Below are positions 1-6,301 of a stretch of DNA of 33,130 nucleotides, piece after piece. A program made the position numbers and the translations under genes. Each line of letters opens with the position of its first letter. Within the stretch, counting starts at the first letter, position 1. Source of the DNA: Gudongella sp. (GTDB lineage Bacteria > Bacillota > Clostridia > Tissierellales > Tissierellaceae); NCBI GenBank assembly GCA_024649995.1, contig JANKMX010000023.1, positions 1 through 33,130 of the forward strand, written 5' to 3'. The notes below the pieces were generated by a model. That model was given only the letters and a program-made list of their open reading frames with translations, was not told where the DNA came from and ran no database searches.

Positions 1-803
1 TGAGAGAGGCCGTCAAGGCTGGAAGCCAATACGAAAGAGAAATTCAAGAGACAATGGAATATAGCCTTTTTACAGGTGGCAAAAGGCTGAGACCACTTAT
101 GACTTTAAAGGCATATGAGATGTACGACAGCTATATACACAATGCCATGCCATACGCCCTGGCAATTGAAATGATACATACATACTCACTTATCCATGAT
201 GATTTGCCGGCTATGGATGATGATGATATAAGGCGGGGCAAGCCAACAAGCCACAAAAGGTTTGGTGAGGCCATGGCTATCCTCACTGGAGATGCACTAT
301 TGAACCTGGCCTTTCAGACCCTGTTCAAGGCTGCACTTTCATGCAAGGATAATAGGGCTATTTTGGCAGGCTATGAGATTGCAAAGGCATCAGGTCATTC
401 TGGAATGATAGGAGGTCAGGTACTGGATATCTTAGGCGAGGAGAAGAAGATTTCAGAGGAAGACCTGTTCCAAATGTACAGGGGAAAGACCGCAGCCCTA
501 ATTCAGGCAAGCATCCTTTCGGGTGCAATTGCAGGTGGAGCAGGCAAGGAAGACATTGAAGCCTTAAGAGTCTATGGAGAGAAACTGGGAATAGCATATC
601 AGCTTCAGGATGATCTTCTGGATTCCCTAGAGGATAGTGAGATTGAGAAGAGTACATACCTGAGCTTCCATGGTCAGGAGGAAACCAGGGAGATGATCCA
701 AACCTTAAGTGATGAAGCAATTTCAATACTAAGGGGACTTAAGCATCTGGAGACTCAATTCTTCCATGACCTAACCATGGAACTCATACACAGGGAAGTC
801 TAG
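1..803 (+). CDS. ispA: Polyprenyl (farnesyl/geranylgeranyl) diphosphate synthase, 5'-truncated
   Basis: This trans-prenyltransferase condenses isopentenyl diphosphate with allylic diphosphates to make C15/C20 chains for quinone, undecaprenyl and other isoprenoid synthesis in the cytoplasm. The frame is open from the first bases of the window (codons from base 3), so the true start lies upstream; the ATG at 54 is internal, because the family motif GGKRLRP needs about 40 residues before it. Visible motifs are GGKRLRP, the first Asp-rich motif DDLPAMDDDD, the Lys-Thr pair GKTAALI and the second Asp-rich motif QLQDDLLD, all intact. About 266 residues are present of a usual 290. The non-coding RNA unit downstream starts within 40 bases of the stop, which is the classical ispA-OLE arrangement. 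Farnesyl versus geranylgeranyl specificity cannot be told from what is visible. Confidence 0.95.
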   Translation, partial: REAVKAGSQYEREIQETMEYSLFTGGKRLRPLMTLKAYEMYDSYIHNAMPYALAIEMIHTYSLIHDDLPAMDDDDIRRGKPTSHKRFGEAMAILTGDALLNLAFQTLFKAALSCKDNRAILAGYEIAKASGHSGMIGGQVLDILGEEKKISEEDLFQMYRGKTAALIQASILSGAIAGGAGKEDIEALRVYGEKLGIAYQLQDDLLDSLEDSEIEKSTYLSFHGQEETREMIQTLSDEAISILRGLKHLETQFFHDLTMELIHREV

Positions 804-808
804 AAATA

Positions 809-837
809 TTGATATTTTAAGAAAAACATGATATAAT
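809..837 (+). promoter_or_regulatory. Sigma-A promoter of the OLE RNA
   Basis: TTGATA at 809-814 is followed after exactly 17 bases by a perfect TATAAT at 832-837. Transcription would begin about seven bases later, near 844, just beyond the ispA stop. It gives the RNA its own promoter even though it sits in a row of co-directional genes. Confidence 0.8.
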
Positions 838-843
838 CAGCTT

Positions 844-1460
844 GATTGATAGTGGTACAGTATTCTAGTCAGCACAACTATTCTTGAAGGCGGGGCTAAA
901 AATCCGTCAAAGGGCATATCGATGAAGTTCTTTATGTTTGGCTTGCGACGCCCAGTCGTGGGTCTTCATAAGGAGTAAGAAGGATGGGGCGATCTGCAAT
1001 GGCATGCAGGCGTGGACCCTACCTTCGTGGAGACATTGCAGGGTGATAAATAGTACCCTGTAGTGATAAACCTGCAAGACATAAATTTTTAATTAAAAGT
1101 GCAGAGTAGCCTGCCTTGAGTGGAGTAGCGCGGATGGTAAGTTCGACTTGGCATAACCAGGGCCCGGTTTTGCCAGGTTTTGTTATCGAAACCTAATCTG
1201 CAAAAGAGGCTAGGGAATAGAATGGCTGTTGAGGAAAACTCCTAGACTGTTCATAATGAGGTAATCGGAGGATTACAGTGCGGACTAAGTGGTAATCCAG
1301 TTCTACTTTTGGCAACAGGGTAGTGGAGCGATTAAAGGGAAACCGCTGAGCTGGCGACAGGCAGTTCTTTCCAGGGAAATCCTGCTGGACCTAAAGCCGT
1401 AAGATTTACTCAGATTACTACCACATTATTGGGCTGATAGCTTAGCTATCAGCTTTTTTA
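844..1460 (+). ncRNA. ole: OLE RNA (ornate, large, extremophilic RNA)
   Basis: This is a large structured non-coding RNA of about 617 nt, bounded by a consensus promoter and an intrinsic terminator. Seen in the sequence: no plausible reading frame, a base composition richer in G than the flanking spacers, and many local helices. Examples are ATGAAG 923-928 with CTTCAT 964-969, CTGCAATG 994-1001 with CATTGCAG 1034-1041, CAGGGT 1039-1044 with ACCCTG 1055-1060, GTAATC 1261-1266 with GATTAC 1271-1276, and CTAGG near 1210 with CCTAG near 1242. From known biology: OLE is about 600 nt, lies downstream of isoprenoid genes such as ispA and immediately upstream of oapA, localises to the membrane with OapA, and is linked to tolerance of cold, short-chain alcohols and Mg2+ stress. 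Length, position and both neighbours match. I did not run a covariance model, so the class call rests on context and overall character. RNase P RNA and tmRNA do not fit. Confidence 0.9.
1433..1460 (+). terminator. Intrinsic terminator of the OLE RNA
   Basis: A perfect 9-bp stem, GCTGATAGC (1433-1441) with GCTATCAGC (1445-1453), has a TTA loop and is followed by six T (1454-1459). It sets the 3' end of the RNA. Read-through would be needed if oapA has no promoter of its own. Confidence 0.9.
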
Positions 1461-1561
1461 TTACGAATAGCAATTTTATCTAATTTTAGATAAAAATGCG
1501 TATATGATTATCATAAAAAGCTACATTAATTGATTTCAGACACTTTTTTTTATTACGAATA
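1454..1561 (+). repeat. 16-bp direct repeat flanking an AT-rich hairpin
   Basis: The 16-mer TTTTTTATTACGAATA occurs exactly at 1454-1469, running out of the OLE terminator, and again at 1546-1561. The 76 bases between hold a near-perfect 14-bp hairpin: GCAATTTTATCTAA at 1470-1483 pairs with TTAGATAAAAATGC at 1486-1499 with one mismatch. I see no gene and no convincing promoter in 1461-1648. Confidence 0.75.
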
Positions 1562-1562
1562 T

Positions 1563-1618
1563 GAAACTTCTCCATTTCAAATCATGAATTTTCGCAAATG
1601 AATTCAAGGAGAAGCTTC
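1563..1618 (+). promoter_or_regulatory. Long hairpin in the oapA leader
   Basis: GAAACTTCTCC at 1563-1573 pairs with GGAGAAGCTTC at 1608-1618 (10 of 11 positions). An inner helix, TGAATT 1585-1590 with AATTCA 1601-1606, closes a 10-base loop, leaving an 11-base bulge on one side. There is no T tract, so it is not a terminator. It lies 30 bases upstream of the oapA ribosome site and could act on oapA mRNA stability, processing or translation; that role is inferred. Confidence 0.45.
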
Positions 1619-1665
1619 TAGAGGATATATCCATAGGCTTTTCTTATCAACATAGGGGGATAGAG

Positions 1666-2289
1666 ATGGCAAAGAAGGAAGATGAGAGCTTTTACATAAA
1701 ATACAATATGAAATGGGTTCTGTTTATAACCTTTTGGACGTTTGTTCTTGCCATTGGAATTTCAGTGATTGCTGAAAACCTGGTGCAGAATCTCGATGTC
1801 CTTTTTGCATTTATAATACTATTGATAATAATATTTATAGGAATTTTGTTTGATGTCATAGGAATAGCGGTCACCGCTGCAAGCGAAAAGCCATTTCACG
1901 CCATGGCTGCCAATAAAATCGATGAAGCAAGAATTGCAATCAAGCTTGTGAGGAATTCCAGCCAGGTGAGCAATTTCTGCAATGATGTGATTGGAGATAT
2001 AAGTGGAATTATTTCTGGTGCCGTTGCAACCAGTATAGTCTTTCGTCTGATTCTGATTGTGGGAATTGCAGACGGTACAATCCTTACAATACTACTTACA
2101 GCATTTACTGCATCGCTTACCGTAGGAGGAAAGGGTGTAGGTAAATCCGTAGCAGAATACCATCACGAACAGATCATATTTCAGGTTGCCAAGGTGGTTA
2201 ATTTCGCCGAGAAGGTATTCAATGTTGAAATATTTGCAAACAAGAAGAAGGCAAAGGAAAAGAAGGATAAGAAGGGCAAGGAGAAATAG
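1666..2289 (+). CDS. oapA: OLE-associated membrane protein OapA
   Basis: OapA is the integral membrane partner of OLE RNA and anchors the ribonucleoprotein in the cytoplasmic membrane. The 207-residue protein shows about four hydrophobic segments (roughly 17-38, 45-70, 105-132 and 133-155). The third contains the acidic-glycine sequence NDVIGDISG (106-114). In Bacillus halodurans OapA, Asp104 and Gly107 in a comparable DxxG are the residues changed in the known dominant-negative mutant, and Asp107/Gly110 here look equivalent. The C terminus (193-207) is a Lys-rich tail suited to phosphate or RNA contact. The start is ATG 1666 behind AGGGGGA. It lies right after the OLE terminator and just before tlyA, with a two-base step. 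Family assignment is from topology, motif and context rather than a database search. Confidence 0.88.
   Translation: MAKKEDESFYIKYNMKWVLFITFWTFVLAIGISVIAENLVQNLDVLFAFIILLIIIFIGILFDVIGIAVTAASEKPFHAMAANKIDEARIAIKLVRNSSQVSNFCNDVIGDISGIISGAVATSIVFRLILIVGIADGTILTILLTAFTASLTVGGKGVGKSVAEYHHEQIIFQVAKVVNFAEKVFNVEIFANKKKAKEKKDKKGKEK
2278..2283 (+). promoter_or_regulatory. Ribosome binding site fixing the tlyA start
   Basis: AAGGAG lies seven bases before ATG 2291, inside the last codons of oapA. It favours 2291 over the in-frame upstream codon at 2186, which would overlap oapA by 100 bases. Confidence 0.8.
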
Positions 2290-2290
2290 G

Positions 2291-3088
2291 ATGGAAAAGA
2301 AAAGAGCAGATGTGATTCTATTTGAAAAGGGTCTTGTGGAATCGAGGGAAAAGGGAAAGAGGATCATAATGGAAGGTTCTGTTTTCATTGGAGATACAAG
2401 GGTGGACAAGCCTGGTGAAAAGTATTCCGTGGATGTGGACATGCGGATTAGAAGCAACCCTTTGAAGTATGTCAGCCGTGGGGGACTGAAGCTTGAAAAG
2501 GCAATGGAAGCATTCAATGTAGGACTTAAGGACACCGTATGCATGGATATGGGAGCATCCACAGGAGGTTTTACGGACTGTATGCTTCAATCCGGCGCAA
2601 GCAAGGTCTATTCTGTCGATGTTGGCTACGGTCAGCTTGACTGGAAGCTCAGAAGCGACTCACGCGTGGTTGTCCATGAAAGAACCAACATAAGGCATAT
2701 GGATACGGATACAATTCCTGATCGGATGGATTTCATATCAATTGACGTAAGCTTCATAAGCCTTAGGCTTATCCTACCTATCGCATATAGGCTTCTTAAG
2801 GAGGATGGGGCCCTGGTTGCCCTTGTAAAGCCACAATTCGAGGCTGGAAGGGACAAGGTTGGCAAGAAGGGAATTGTAAGGGAAAAGTCCACACACAGGG
2901 AAGTGGTGGAGAATGTATTGGATTTCAGCAATAACATTGGATTTTATCCCCATGGCCTGACATTTTCACCTATAACAGGGACAACAGGAAACATAGAGTT
3001 TCTGCTTCTGCTTAAGAAGGAAGTAGCTCATCTGGATGACAAAAAGATAGACCAGGTTATTGAAGAGGCACATGAAAACCTTAAATAA
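2291..3088 (+). CDS. tlyA: TlyA-family rRNA 2'-O-methyltransferase (hemolysin A family)
   Basis: The 265-residue protein has an N-terminal S4 RNA-binding domain (about 4-63) joined to an FtsJ-like Rossmann methyltransferase. The SAM-binding loop DMGASTGGFTD is at 86-96, followed by VDVGYGQLDW near 109-118 and VKPQFEAG further on, giving the Lys and Asp residues of the 2'-O-methyltransferase set. Mycobacterial TlyA methylates 16S and 23S rRNA at the subunit interface; that role is assumed here by homology. I chose ATG 2291 because it has AAGGAG seven bases upstream and gives the normal TlyA N terminus (a short basic stretch, then R-A-D-V-I-L). In related genomes dxs usually precedes and nadK/argR often follow this gene; here oapA and recN are the direct neighbours. 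Haemolytic activity is a historical name only. Confidence 0.93.
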   Translation: MEKKRADVILFEKGLVESREKGKRIIMEGSVFIGDTRVDKPGEKYSVDVDMRIRSNPLKYVSRGGLKLEKAMEAFNVGLKDTVCMDMGASTGGFTDCMLQSGASKVYSVDVGYGQLDWKLRSDSRVVVHERTNIRHMDTDTIPDRMDFISIDVSFISLRLILPIAYRLLKEDGALVALVKPQFEAGRDKVGKKGIVREKSTHREVVENVLDFSNNIGFYPHGLTFSPITGTTGNIEFLLLLKKEVAHLDDKKIDQVIEEAHENLK

Positions 3089-3102
3089 ATGGAGGTAGGC
3101 TT

Positions 3103-4782
3103 ATGCTCAAGGAGCTTAGGATTAAGAACTTCGCAATTATTGATAATCTGACAATTGATTTTACAGAAGGGTTGAATCTGCTAACTGGTGAAACCGGTTC
3201 AGGTAAATCCATTATCATTGAAGCATTGGAGATGGTCCTGGGTGGAAGGGCAAGCCGTGATATGATCCGTTCTGGAGAAGAGAAGGCGGTTATTGAGGCA
3301 TTGTTTTTCCTGAATGAAGGGCTTCAGGATAAAATGGAGGCCTTAGGCTACGAAAGGACCGAGATCCTTGTTCTCACAAAGGAGATCTGGGAGGACTATC
3401 CCAGCGTTTCCAGAATCAATGGAAGGCCTGTGACCCTGAATGTACTAAAGACCCTAACAAGTAGCCTTGTTGACATCTTCGGCCAGCACGAGCACCAGTC
3501 CCTGCTGGATACAGGAAACCATATACGAATCATTGACTCATTGATGCCCCAAAATGGAAAAGCCTTGCTTGATGAGATTGTGAAATCCCACAGGGATTAC
3601 AAAGACCTTAAAAAGAAGCATCAAGAGCTTACATTGACCTCCCAGGAAAGGGAAAGAGAGCTGGATCTACTGAAATTCCAGATAGAGGAGATAGACGACG
3701 CACAGCTATCCCAGGAAGATGATGAAAATATTGAGCAGGAGTTTAGAAGACTTGATAATTTAAAGGAGACAATAGCTGAAGCATACCAGGCCTTATCCCT
3801 CCTTGGGGATGATTTTGAAGGACCTGGTGCCATACAGCTCATTGAAAAGGCAATCAATATGATTTTCCATTCAGGAAGGTATGACCAGTTCATAAAGGAC
3901 AAGGGGGAAGGCCTTCAGGCTCTACTATATGAGCTTCAAGAGCTTTACAGGGAAACCAGTAGCTACATAGAGAATCTAGACATTGATCAGGAGAGGCTCT
4001 TTGAACTGAGGGAAAGACTTGACCTTATAAATTCCCTCAAGAAGAAGTATGGTAACAGGGTCCTTGAGATCCTATCATATCGGGATGAAATTGGAGAAAG
4101 ATACGACAGACTCCTAAATATTGACAAGGAGCTTGAAAAGGTTGATGGAGAACTCTTGAAGCATAGAGAGAATCTCTTAGGGAAATCACTTGAACTGAGA
4201 CATATAAGAAAAGAAGTTTCCACGGCTCTTTTCAAGGATATGGAGAGGGAGCTGAGGGCTCTCAACATGGATAATGTAAGGTTCAAGGTGGACTTTAGGG
4301 ACCATGAGGAGCCTGGTGAAAAGGGAATGGACAAGATTGAGTTTCTGATCTCAACAAATCAGGGTGAGGAGCTGAAGCCTTTGTCCAAAATAATTTCAGG
4401 TGGTGAGATGTCAAGGATAATGCTTGCCTTCAAGGGAATACTTGCGGATATGGACAATATGCCTACCCTTGTATTTGATGAGATTGACACCGGTATCAGT
4501 GGAAGAACGGCCCAGGTTGTTGGCGAAAAGATCAGAAGGATTTCAGGTGGGCATCAGGTGATTTCAATTTCTCATCTACCACAGATTGCAGCTCTTGCCG
4601 ATACTCACTTTGCCATAAGGAAGTCATCGGATAAAAAGGGAACAATAACAAGTGTTGAGCGGCTCAAGGAGAATGAAAGGATCCAGGAGCTTGCCAGACT
4701 ACTTGGTGGTGTGGAGGTAACTGAAACCACAAGAAAACACGCAAAAGAAATGCTTCAAATGTCAAATAAGATGAAGAAATAG
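3103..4782 (+). CDS. recN: DNA repair protein RecN (SMC-like ATPase)
   Basis: RecN is an SMC-like ATPase that holds and organises broken DNA ends during double-strand break repair by recombination. At 559 residues it is full length for the family. Walker A GETGSGKS is at 29-36, long coiled-coil arms run from about 155-220 and 285-380 (rich in Glu, Lys and Leu heptads), the ABC signature SGGEMSR follows, and Walker B/D-loop VFDEIDTGISG and the HLPQIAA switch lie near the C terminus. The start ATG 3103 has GGAGG about seven bases upstream. Only 14 bases separate it from tlyA, so they are probably co-transcribed. In many spore-forming Clostridia recN is followed by spoIVB and spo0A; here an extended -10 promoter and a Nudix gene follow instead. 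Confidence 0.97.
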   Translation: MLKELRIKNFAIIDNLTIDFTEGLNLLTGETGSGKSIIIEALEMVLGGRASRDMIRSGEEKAVIEALFFLNEGLQDKMEALGYERTEILVLTKEIWEDYPSVSRINGRPVTLNVLKTLTSSLVDIFGQHEHQSLLDTGNHIRIIDSLMPQNGKALLDEIVKSHRDYKDLKKKHQELTLTSQERERELDLLKFQIEEIDDAQLSQEDDENIEQEFRRLDNLKETIAEAYQALSLLGDDFEGPGAIQLIEKAINMIFHSGRYDQFIKDKGEGLQALLYELQELYRETSSYIENLDIDQERLFELRERLDLINSLKKKYGNRVLEILSYRDEIGERYDRLLNIDKELEKVDGELLKHRENLLGKSLELRHIRKEVSTALFKDMERELRALNMDNVRFKVDFRDHEEPGEKGMDKIEFLISTNQGEELKPLSKIISGGEMSRIMLAFKGILADMDNMPTLVFDEIDTGISGRTAQVVGEKIRRISGGHQVISISHLPQIAALADTHFAIRKSSDKKGTITSVERLKENERIQELARLLGGVEVTETTRKHAKEMLQMSNKMKK

Positions 4783-4790
4783 AGCTTTTA

Positions 4791-4799
4791 TGCTATAAT
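4791..4799 (+). promoter_or_regulatory. Extended -10 promoter before the Nudix gene
   Basis: TGCTATAAT (TGnTATAAT) lies 8 bases after the recN stop with no good -35 at 16-18 bases. Initiation would fall near 4806, giving a leader of about 37 bases before ATG 4843. It could start a sub-operon reading the Nudix, XerD and deoA genes. Confidence 0.6.
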
Positions 4800-4842
4800 A
4801 TTTGTATAAAAAGGACCAGCAATAATAATTAGGGGGATCTGT

Positions 4843-5379
4843 ATGACTTACGAAGAGAAAACCATGAAGTGTGACAGGATATACGAGGGCAAGATTTTAA
4901 ATCTTAGGATTGACACCGTGGAGCTTCCTGACAAGAAGTATTCAAAGAGGGAAATTGTTGAACATCCAGGTGGCGTTGGTATTGTTGCACTGACAAAGGA
5001 AAACAGGGTACTATTGGTAAGGCAATACAGAAAGGCAACCGACAAGGTACTTCTTGAACTTCCCGCGGGAAAGCTGGAGGTCAACGAGGAGCCCAAGGAA
5101 ACTGCCCTTAGGGAGCTGAAGGAAGAGACCGGATATACCGCAGAGAAGCTGGAATACCTACTTGAATGCTACACATCCCCAGGATTTTCCAGTGAAAAGA
5201 TATACCTGTTCTATGGAGAGAACGTGGAACCAGGTGAACAGGAGCTTGAATCAGGAGAGTTCATAGATGTTGAGAGCTATACAATCGAAGAGCTGAAAAA
5301 GCTTATTGACAGGGGAGAAATCATGGATGCCAAGACCATAATCGGAATACAGCTTTTGGTTACCCGTATGGCAAAATAG
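4843..5379 (+). CDS. nudF: Nudix hydrolase, ADP-ribose pyrophosphatase type
   Basis: This enzyme hydrolyses ADP-ribose to AMP and ribose 5-phosphate, limiting toxic ADP-ribose; related sugar nucleotides may also be substrates. The 178-residue protein has a complete Nudix box at 76-98: Gly76, Glu82, Arg90-Glu91 and the metal-binding pair Glu94-Glu95, then Gly97-Tyr98. Downstream CYTSPGFSSE is typical of the ADP-ribose subgroup (the proline lies about 16 residues after the box). The start ATG 4843 has AGGGGG at the usual distance and an extended -10 promoter in the short upstream spacer. In Clostridia this gene usually sits between the recN region and xerD, as here, but the spoIIM gene often found beside it is missing. 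Confidence 0.92.
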   Translation: MTYEEKTMKCDRIYEGKILNLRIDTVELPDKKYSKREIVEHPGGVGIVALTKENRVLLVRQYRKATDKVLLELPAGKLEVNEEPKETALRELKEETGYTAEKLEYLLECYTSPGFSSEKIYLFYGENVEPGEQELESGEFIDVESYTIEELKKLIDRGEIMDAKTIIGIQLLVTRMAK

Positions 5380-5408
5380 CACAAATAAATGTATAAAGGG
5401 GATATAAC

Positions 5409-6290
5409 ATGTTAAGGGGAATAATGGATGAGTATACCAGGTATATAGAGAAGCAAAAAAAGCTTAGCAAGAACACAGTTGAAGCCTATACAAGTGACAT
5501 TGAAAAATTTAGAGATTTTATGGATGAGGCGGGGATTAACAATGTGGATATGGTCAACAACACCCATGTGATCCGTTATCTGCTCCAGCTTCAACGTGAA
5601 GGCAAATCCACATCCACCATTTCCAGGCATCTTGCAAGCATAAGATGCCTATTTGAGTATCTGATCAATAATGGTAAGGTCAAGGAAGACCCCACCTTGA
5701 ACCTAAAGCCACCAAAGAAGGAAAAGAAGATGCCTCAGATTCTAACGGAAGAGGAGATAACTAAGCTTATGAGCCTCCCTGACCCCACCACCCAAAAGGG
5801 TGCAAGGGACAGAGCCTTGCTTGAACTTCTTTATTCCTCTGGATTGAGGGTATCTGAGATTAACTCCCTAAAAATCGGGGATGTATTGCTCTCCAAGGGT
5901 ACAATAGTACTGTCAACCGAAGATGGAATCAGAAAGGTACCTGTGGGTTCAAAGGCAATTGGCTGCATCTCCTACTACATCAAGAATCATAGGGATGAAA
6001 ACAACAAGGATGAACCCCTGTTTGTAAATTATAGCGGTAAGAAGCTTACAAGACAGGGACTCTGGAAAATAATAAGGACCTATGCTGACAAGGTGTCCGG
6101 AAGAAATAATGTCACTCCTCAAATACTTAGAAATTCATTTGCAGCCCATATCCTGAGTCATGGTGCTGATATAAGGACCGTTCAGGAGATTATGGGTCAC
6201 ACCGATATTGCATCTACTCAGGTATATACAATGACCGAGAGAAATGAAAACACTGATGAGGTTTATAAGAGGGCTCACCCCAGAGCTTAG
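5409..6290 (+). CDS. xerD: XerD-like tyrosine recombinase with a substituted catalytic His
   Basis: Tyrosine recombinases of this family resolve chromosome dimers at dif with a XerC partner. The 293-residue protein has a core-binding SAM-like domain (about 1-90) and a catalytic domain (about 110-293). Catalytic positions are Arg147 (SSGLR), Lys176 (RKVPVG), Arg241, His264 (MGH) and nucleophile Tyr273 (TQVYT). The HxxR motif reads Q238-I-L-R241 (codon CAA), so the first catalytic His is Gln, and the following residue, usually His, is Asn242. Spacing otherwise matches E. coli XerD (HxxR to H 23, H to Y 9). ATG 5409 is preferred: AAAGGGG lies seven bases upstream, while ATG 5424 has its site only four bases away. 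Family is sure; full XerD activity is not. Confidence 0.9.
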   Translation: MLRGIMDEYTRYIEKQKKLSKNTVEAYTSDIEKFRDFMDEAGINNVDMVNNTHVIRYLLQLQREGKSTSTISRHLASIRCLFEYLINNGKVKEDPTLNLKPPKKEKKMPQILTEEEITKLMSLPDPTTQKGARDRALLELLYSSGLRVSEINSLKIGDVLLSKGTIVLSTEDGIRKVPVGSKAIGCISYYIKNHRDENNKDEPLFVNYSGKKLTRQGLWKIIRTYADKVSGRNNVTPQILRNSFAAHILSHGADIRTVQEIMGHTDIASTQVYTMTERNENTDEVYKRAHPRA

Positions 6291-6301
6291 GAGGATCGAA
6301 A

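Noticed and set aside
358-726. A minus-strand frame inside ispA
   Set aside because: Low-complexity mirror translation of an established gene.
844-1460. RNase P RNA or tmRNA as the identity of the large RNA
   Set aside because: I see no tmRNA tag frame or alanine-type acceptor ends and no RNase P core motifs; length and the ispA/oapA neighbours fit OLE.
2186-2290. Upstream extension of tlyA
   Set aside because: It would overlap oapA, is only Arg/Lys-rich out-of-frame reading of its tail, and a good ribosome site marks ATG 2291.
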